NCBI GenBank assembly: GCA_008638375.1
Contig: CM018041.1
Location: 15,147,716 to 15,211,715, forward strand
Direction of reading: 5' to 3'
DNA: 64,000 nt
Source: Nyssa sinensis
Lineage: Eukaryota > Streptophyta > Magnoliopsida > Cornales > Nyssaceae
The translations under genes were made by a program, and so were the position numbers. The notes below the pieces were generated by a model. It saw only the letters and a program-made list of their open reading frames with translations, did not search any database and had not been told where the DNA came from. Of this stretch, positions 48,401 through 57,134 are shown in pieces; position 1 is the first letter of the stretch; each line of letters starts with the position of its first letter.

Positions 48401-51400
48401 CTTCCCTTTTTTTTTGTTTTGTTTTGATATGTTATGTAAGCATTAAAAGGCACCACAAGAAGAAGAGAAAAAGGGGAGGGGTGGGGTGGGGTGGGGTGGG
48501 GGGAACCAATGAACATGAGAGGTAATGCAACAGAGCCGTAACTCCATATAATCCCAAAAAAAATCAATAAAAGAACTCAAATCTATCTTGTATAATCCTG
48601 TGCACAAAAAAATAAATAAATAAATAGAATACAGAGCATAGATTGCTTTTAAAACAAACAACAGATTGCTCCACCCCCCTCAACAAGTCCCTTATTCTTC
48701 TCCTTCCACGCATCATGAGACAGAAGGGAACTGTCTCCCACACCTTTCCTGCCCTATTACAAAAGCAGCAGCCTCTCCAACTTTTAAATAAGTCCACTAA
48801 AGATCCTAACATCACCCATTGGAAACCAAAAAGGGTAAATAACAAAAACCATACCTCCATCAAGATTGACCAAGATGAGCAAATGCAGAGCAAATGCATA
48901 GCCAATTCTTCTTCCTGCTTACATAAACAACATCTATTAGCCACCATAAACACCCTCCCATTTAAGTTATCAACGGTTAAAATGGCTTCCCAAGCAGTTG
49001 TCCATCCAAAAAAACATCACTTTTAAAGGTGCCCTAGTGCACCAGATACTCTTCCACGGGAAAGAAAACACATGCCCTACGTTCAGGGCACCATAAAAAG
49101 ATTGAGTAAATCCTCATTCCTTCCTAGCCCCCCGTAATCCTCCGAAGGGAAGGAAATGCCTCCAATTCCCAGTCCGGAAAAGCACGTCTGAAGCTACGAC
49201 ACCAAACCACCCCGTTAACTAACTAACTCCACCATGACATCAGCATTAACTATGAGCCAAAATATAGAACCAGAAATCTAGCCTTCAAATCAGTATTTTG
49301 CTCTATATTAGTAATTTGCTTTCTTAGAAACATTTATTTCCAAATACACTAGCATTTGAGATGGGGCTCATCAAATTTTGGGAACTAATTTTCGAGTAGA
49401 AGAGAATACCTTGGCCTGAATCTGTGTCAGCTATATTAAAAATATGTATTAAAGAAAGCCACCATGCTACCATTAAGGGGATGGATCATACCAATTTAGC
49501 CAATTCTTTCAACCCCCTAAAAGTTTCACTCGTCAATAAGGAATAATCATAATTATATCACTTTTGTGTTCTTATAAGATTGTAGCAAGGAGCTAATATA
49601 AGTAGTACCGGTACCCTTTCAATCAAGATAAGCTAATGTAGAGTTGGGAACATCTATGTGTGCGTGTACATGTATGTGAGTGTGTATAATTTTTTTTTTA
49701 TCAGTAAATATTGGAGTGTATATACTTTTTGGGTATCACGGGGTATTCCATGCCCTTTACATATACTTTTTGGGTATCACAGGGTATTCCCACCCCCTTT
49801 TGAGTTGACACTAATCCCCATTTCCGAAAGAGTTAAGATTTTAACATTTGCTTAAATAAATAGTGACAGGTTTTATAATATTTTTCAATGGAGGTACAAC
49901 TACTTTTTCCATGCATTCCCCATATATAATCTTTTTTCCTAAAGGAAAAACCATTCTTTTTCTATGTCTGATTTGGAACCTGGGAGCGTAGCCTTGTTTA
50001 GAGTAGTTTAAGCACAAACACAACATATAGATGTTTAAGAACACAAAAAGCAGAAGAACCATATATTACATAATGATTGGGCTGTCAAGGACCTATGACT
50101 ACCATTATTACATTAATGCGCCTTACAACAAAGTGGAAGGATTAGTTTTGACAGGTGTGGAAAAAAAATGGAGGGGGGGGGGGCGCATGTAAAAGTTATC
50201 AGCTGCATGTCACCCACAGCATAAACTGCAGATAACAAAATAGGGCTAAGTTTCTGGGGCCATGCCAAATGCATGCACAGAAGACAATTAATTACATAGG
50301 AATTTATGGAAACTTTCTATGGCACTATGTTAAATGAAAAGAGATTTATACAATTTTCACAATTGATGGAACAAAGCAAGCGAAGAACATGTAAACCTTG
50401 AGGTTGGCTTCAAACAGAAAACCATCCAAAACTGAAATTGTAAAGAGACAAACACTAAACAATAAAGAGGAAGTCGGCTTCATTAAAAAAAAATGACAAG
50501 ATTGCATACAGAAGAAACAAGAAGCCTTCAAATTGAAGCAGAATATATTTGGAGCTCGTAACAGCATGCTAGTAGGCTAAATTTGGAGTAGATTGAGTGA
50601 AAGGTCAGTTGTAAAGAGGTGAATGAGTAAAGTTCCAGGCAAAGACAGTCAAGCAGTTCAGTTACAACCCAAACTGCTTTGTTTACCTTCAGTTGTGCTT
50701 GAGAAGTCATACATATGATTTCCAAGTCTCATGAGAACTAATCACTCCAGCCATGTAAACATAGAGGTTGTCTTCAAACAGAAAACCACACAAAACTGAA
50801 ATTGTAAAGAGACAAACACTAAACAATAAAGAGGAGGTAGGCTTCATTAAAAAAAAATGACAAGTGCTTGCATACAAAAGAAACAAGAAGCCTTCAAATT
50901 GCTAAATTTGGAGTAGATTGCAGAGTGAAAGGTCATACATAAAGAGGTGAATGAGTAAAGTTCCAGGCAAAGACATTCAAGCAGTTCAGTTGTGTGTCAC
51001 AACCCAAACTGCTTTTCTTACCTTCAGTTGCGCTTGAGAAGTCATACATATGGATTTCGAATTAGAAGTCTCGTGAGAAATAATTGCCACATGGCTGGAA
51101 CGAAGCTCTATTGAGTTAAGAGTTGAGTTTCATGGAAAGTCATGGTGGAAGACAGTTCAAAAAATTAGTTAATAGAAGGTTTCCAGGATCTTCATGTCCA
51201 GCAGTGTCTGTTGATTGCCTTTGTTTCTTTCAAAAGAATAGAATTCCAGGCAAAACGGTGCTTGCAAAATTTACAGGGGTGAACAGACATTCTTTTTTTG
51301 TCTTATAAATTTTGCAATCCTTGGATTAGCAAATATAAAAGGTTTTTTTCCCATGAATCACTGAAAATTCATGCTTCAACAATGGTAAAGAGTCTATCCT

Positions 51401-54400
51401 ATCATCTTCAAATTGGATATTGTTGAAATCTGGAGAAGAAAACTAAATATTCCACTAACTAATGAAAAAGATTACATTCCCTTTAAATAGATGATAATTC
51501 TCATCTAATTACTAGGGATATTTACAACCTACTGAAAATAGAATATCCTATTTAAAATGGAAAGCAATAAAATAGGAAAGACTATCTACAGAATTGGGTA
51601 ACATGCTACCCAAATCCCCTAGGATCGTGGAACCAAAAATAGCTAACAAATCAACTGATTTGTTAGCTGTAAATTTCCTAAAGATCAGCCTCTAATAAAG
51701 GCTGACAGATATCTAATAATTCTACACTCCCCCTCAAGTTGGGCTGTAAATATTGATTAGGCCCAGCTTGGAACTCAGATCATCAAAATTCTTTCTTGAC
51801 AGAGCCTTGGTAAGGATATCAGCTGTTTGGAGACATGTAGGAACATACACCATCTTGATTATTCCTTCCTCTATTTTTTCTTTAATGAAATGTCGATCAA
51901 TCTCCACGTGTTTTGTTCTATCATGATGCACTGGATTCTTTGCAATGTTGATGGCTGATTGATTGTCACAAAACATCTTCATGGGTTCTTCACTTGAAAT
52001 CTTTAATTCCTTTAGAAGCCTTCTTAGCCATATTCCTTCACAGATGCCATGTGCCATTTCCCTGAATTCGACTTCTGCACTGCTACTTGACACCACTGAT
52101 TGCTTCTTACTTCGCCATGTAACTAGGTTTCCCCACACATATGCGTAGTACCCAGAAGTTGACCTTTGATCATGTATTGATCCTGCCCAATCTGCATCAC
52201 TGAATACTTCAACATCACTTCTTTGATTCTTCTCAAAAAATAATCCTTTACCTGGTGTTAGCTTTAGATATCGTAGGATTCTATAAACTGCCTCCATATG
52301 TTCTTCATTAGGATTGTTCATGAATTGACTCACCATACTGACAGAGAAGCCAATATCAGGTCGGGTGTGAGACAAATATATAAGTTTTCCAACTAATCTT
52401 TGATATCTGCCTTTATCTACTGGTGCACTGTCTTCCTTGGCTCCTAGTTTGGTTGTTGAATCCATATGAGTATCTGTCGGCTTGCATCCGAGCATCCCGG
52501 TCTCTTTCAAAAGATCTAGAACATATTTCCTTTGGGAGACAAAGATTCCCTTCCTTGACCGTGCCACTTCCATGCCTAGGAAGTATTTGAGATTCCCAAG
52601 GTCCTTGATTTCGAATTCTTTAGCTAGAAGACTTGTGAGACAACTCATTTCCTCCTCATAATCTCCCGTTAGAATGATGTCATCCACATATACAATGAGG
52701 ATAGAAAATTTTCCTTCAGGAGAGTATTTAACAAATAGTGTATGATCTGATTGACATTGAGAATAGCCATACTTCCTGACTACCTTTGTGAATCTCTCGA
52801 ACCAGGTTCTTGGGGATTGCTTGAGCCCATATAAAGATCTTCTGAGTTTGTAGACTTTGTTGTGTGTAGCTTGTGTCTCGAATCTAGGAGGAATTTCCAT
52901 GTAGACTTCTTCAGCTAGGTCTCTATTGAGGAAGGCATTCTTGACATCTAGTTGGTGAAGAGGCCAGTCTAAATTTGCTACCAAAGATAAGAGGACCCAC
53001 ACCGTATTTAACTTGGCTGCAGGGGCAAATGTCTCTTCGTAGTCGATTCCATATGATTGAGTGAATCCCTTTGCTACCAACCGAGCTTTGAATCGGTTAA
53101 CACTTCCATCTTCATTGTATTTCACAGTGAATATCCATTTGCAACCTACTAGACATTTTCCAGTTGGTAATTCTGTGATCTCCCATGTTCCATTTTTTCT
53201 AGTGCACTGATTTCTTCCTAGACAGCAGACTTCCATTCAGGTGTACCGAGAGCCTCTTGTATGTTATTAGGAACCTGGATTTTGTCGAGGTTGGCAACAA
53301 AAGATCTAAAATTCGATGACAGCCCCTGATGACACAAAAGTGTATATTGGGTGTTTTGTGCATGATCTCACACCTTTTCTCACAACAATAGGACAATCAC
53401 TATCATCATTAGTTAACTCATTATGGGAAGTCTCAGGATTAGAGTTACCTGGTGGTATTTCACTTGATCTAGGGCTCGGATCAAACGCTTGGATTTGCAC
53501 AAGAGATGCTTGTTGTTCTATCTCCTTTTGGTTCCTTCTCCTCCATGAATAGGTAATCAACTCATCATTTTTTGTTGGTTGAATAGTGTCCAGATGCTGA
53601 TGTTTCACGGGAGATTCTAAGAAGGGATGTGAAGGAGAAATGGAGTCAATAGTTGGAATAGATTCAGAACTTTGTGATAGGTGAGAAGGGCCAGAATCAG
53701 AAGAAGGGTGAGATAACTTTTCAATATCCCAAAGCTGGAATTCCTGTTTAATCTCCCCCTGCATTTCAGATTTGGGGTAATATGGTTGTTGCTCAAAAAA
53801 GGTGACATCCGTGGAGTGATAATATCTTTTAGTAGCTGGTGAATTGCAATTATAACCCTTTTGGTTTGGAGAGTACCCGAGAAAAATGCACTTAAGGGCT
53901 CCAGGATCAAGTTTACCCCGGTGTTGACTATGAACATGAACAAAAGCTGAGCACCCGAATACTTTGAAGGGAACAGTGGAAATGAGTCGAGTATTGGGAA
54001 AGGACTAAAGTAGAGTTTGACAGGGAATTTGGAATTTGAGAACGCGAGAGGGCATCCTGTTTATGAGGTAGGCTGCAGTGAGAATGGCTTCACCCCAAAA
54101 GTGTTTTAGTACATGTGTAGAGAAAATGAGGGAGCGGGCAACATCTAGTAGGTGCCGGTTTTTTCTTTCGGCAATTCCATTTTGCTGATGAGTGTCAACA
54201 CAGGAACTTTGGCGTATTATACCTTGACTCAAGAGATAATCATCAAGAACGGATTTGAAATATTCTTTGGCATTATCAGTTTTCAAAATCTGTATTTTTG
54301 CTTGGAATTGTGCTTGGATCATGGTGTTAAAATTTTTGAAAATTAGACCTGCCTCTAGCTTTTCTTTCATGAGGAATATCTAGGTAAGTCTAGTGTGATC

Positions 54401-57103
54401 ATCTATATAAGATATAAACCAGCAAGATCCAGTAATATTCTTGATCCTAGATGGCCCCCACACATCACTATGAATCATTGAAAAGGTTTGGAATGCTTTG
54501 TAGGGTCAGTTGGGATAAGAGTTGCGAACATGTTTTGAAAATTGACACATCTCGCACTGAAAATCATTTGGATTTTTATTATTGAATAATGAAGGAAAGA
54601 GTTTCTCGAGATACAAGAAATTTGGATGTCCTAACCTATAGTGCCACAACATAATTGCACTATCATTATTAGAACGAATGTTAGAAAAATAACTTTGACT
54701 TCTAGACACTAAAAAATCGGATTTGTGAGTTGTTCCTTGAGGAGGATCATTAACCTCGAGAAGATAGAGCCCCGAACACATCTTAGCATTTCCAATCGTC
54801 TTCCCCGAATCCAAGACCTAAAATTCACACATGTTTGGGAAAAATTTAGTAACACAATTGAGATCCCGAGAGAGTTTACTAATAGACAGTAAATTGCAAT
54901 CCAAATTTGGCACTAATAGAACTGAGTTGAGTGTTAGGTTCTCTGAAATTTTAACAGAACATGTACCAGCCACCTTTGAGAGTGAACTATCTGCTATCCT
55001 GACTGTTAAATTTTCATAACAGGGACTATAAGTAGAAAAAATTTTGCCATCTCCGGTCATATGGTCCGATGCTCCTGAGTCTATAATCCTTGGACCTAGC
55101 TTCTCCTTTTTATCATTAAGAGCACTTAAAAAATTACCTTTGTGTGCCAAAGAACCGGTACCAACCACAGTAGTAGGGGCTGCTGAAGATTGGCTGAACA
55201 TTTTCTGCAATAATTCTAGTTGCTCCTTGCTGAAAAGACTGGGCTCGAGTGGTGTCGGTTTTTCATCTACCGAGACGAAATTTTCCTGTCCCTTATTTGT
55301 CGTTGGCAAAGCGGGAAGGTTTCCAATTTGCGGGTTTACCATGGATTTTCTAGCAGGTGTCCTTGGTATGACCAGGACGTCAACAATGGTCACACCACGA
55401 CCTCCCTTTCTTCGGTCTACTGTCACTGCTGTTATATGAATTTCCTCGAACCGCAAGGGCTGAACTCTCCAGGTTTGCTGCAGAATCTTGAGGGCCCATC
55501 ATTATCTTCTTTCGACTCTCCTCTCGGCGAACTTCTGAAAACGCTTCTCGGATGTTTAGCAATGGTTTGGATCCTAGGATTCTTCCTCGTACTTCATCAA
55601 GATTTTTATTTAATCCAATTAGAAATTTGTATATTCTTTTCTTTTCAACAATTTGTTTATACTTGACTCCATCTTCGGGACAGCTCCAATAGTGCTTCTC
55701 GAATAAGTCTAGCCGTTGCCAGTAGCGGTTGAGGGTGTTGAAGTATTGGGTCACTGTCAAATCTTCTTGGCGTAAGTCATGGAGAACACTTTCCACCTCG
55801 AATAATTCATATGCATTCTCATTGTTAGAATACGTTTCCTTGGTAGCTTCCCAAATCTCCTTTGTTGTTCCGTAGAGAAGAAAATTTTCTCCGATGTCAT
55901 TTGTCATGGAATTAATGAGCCATGACATGACCATGTTATTTTCCGATTTCCATGTTTTGAACTTCGCATCAGCCTTGCTTGGTTGGGTTGCAACTCCTGA
56001 GAGATAATCATCCTTTCCCTTTCCGCATAAAAACATCATCACGGAATGGGACCATTGGAGATAGTTATTCCCATTAAGTTTGTGTCCTGTAATGGGCATG
56101 AGGTTGCTATCTGAACTACCGGCGTTGCCTGAGACCATGGCTTCCTGATTGGTGGTGACGTCTGAGACTAAAGAGGTGGAGTCGCGTCTCCCGGTGGCCA
56201 TACCGTATTTGGTCATATGGGAAAATTAGGGTTCAATAGGATGCTCTAATACCATGTTGAAATGTGGAGAAGAAAACTAAATATTCCACTAACTAATGAA
56301 AAAGATTACATACCCTTTAAATAGATGATAATTTCATCTAATTACTATGGATATTACAACCTACTGAAAATAGAATATCCTATTTAAAATGGAAAGCAGT
56401 AAAATGGGAAAGACTATCTACAGAATTGGGTAACATGCTACCCAAATCCCCTAGGATTGTGGAACCAAAAATAGCTAACAAATCAACTGATTTGTTAGCT
56501 GTAAATTTCCTAAAGATCAGCCTCTGATAAAGGCTGACAGATATCTAATAATTCTACAGATACCAACATTCTTTTTTATCTTATAAATTTTGCAATCCTT
56601 GGATTGGAGCATATAGAAGTTTTTTCCCATGAACCACCGAAAAACTCATGCTTCAACAGTGCTAAAGCGTCTGCCCTATAATCTTCAAATTGGATGCCAA
56701 GGTCAATTCTTCAACTGCATGGAGTGCAGTTAGAAGTGTATTTGATTTCTAAGTTAAAGAATGAACTTAGACAGCAAGTTTTCGTAGTGGCCGATAAAAA
56801 TCCATGACTGCTTAATTGAAACATAAGAAATTTTCGATTCACCAAGAACAGAAGATAAAACCATAAGTGATGTGATGTCAATTTAGTGACAGTCGTGAAT
56901 TGGGAATTGCCATACATTAATGAATCATCAATTGATGGCTACTTAGTATTGGATGGTAACCTGACACCAAGTTGGCACTATTTGACAGGTTCAAAGAATG
57001 GCTCATTTAGTATCACTGTCACCTCCAATTTACCCTTCTTATGAACAAGACAAAAAATTTAAATTTAGAGACCATGTGCTTCACAAGGCCCTTTTTGAGA
57101 GAA

Positions 57104-57134
<31 letters not shown>

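Larger units (their letters stand above)
51421..56558 (-). mobile_element. Ty1/copia retrotransposon, near full length (5.1 kb)
   Basis: LTRs 56255-56558 and 51421-51726 (304 and 306 bp) differ at roughly 10 sites by eye. The flanks are GATAT (51416-51420) and GATAC (56559-56563). In - strand order: PBS 56243-56254, gag, zinc knuckle, protease ([13 protein letters not shown] at about 55080), pre-integrase, integrase (54500-53880), RT and RNase H (53236-51734), and polypurine tract CTTGAGGGGGAG at 51727-51738. Stops break the frame at the knuckle, before the pre-integrase block and in the integrase, so this copy is inactive. It is the best-preserved element in the window. Confidence 0.95.

Noticed and set aside
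55044..55666. Two long + strand open frames (131 and 148 codons)
   Set aside because: They are antisense to copia gag and protease, whose motifs are clear on the - strand.
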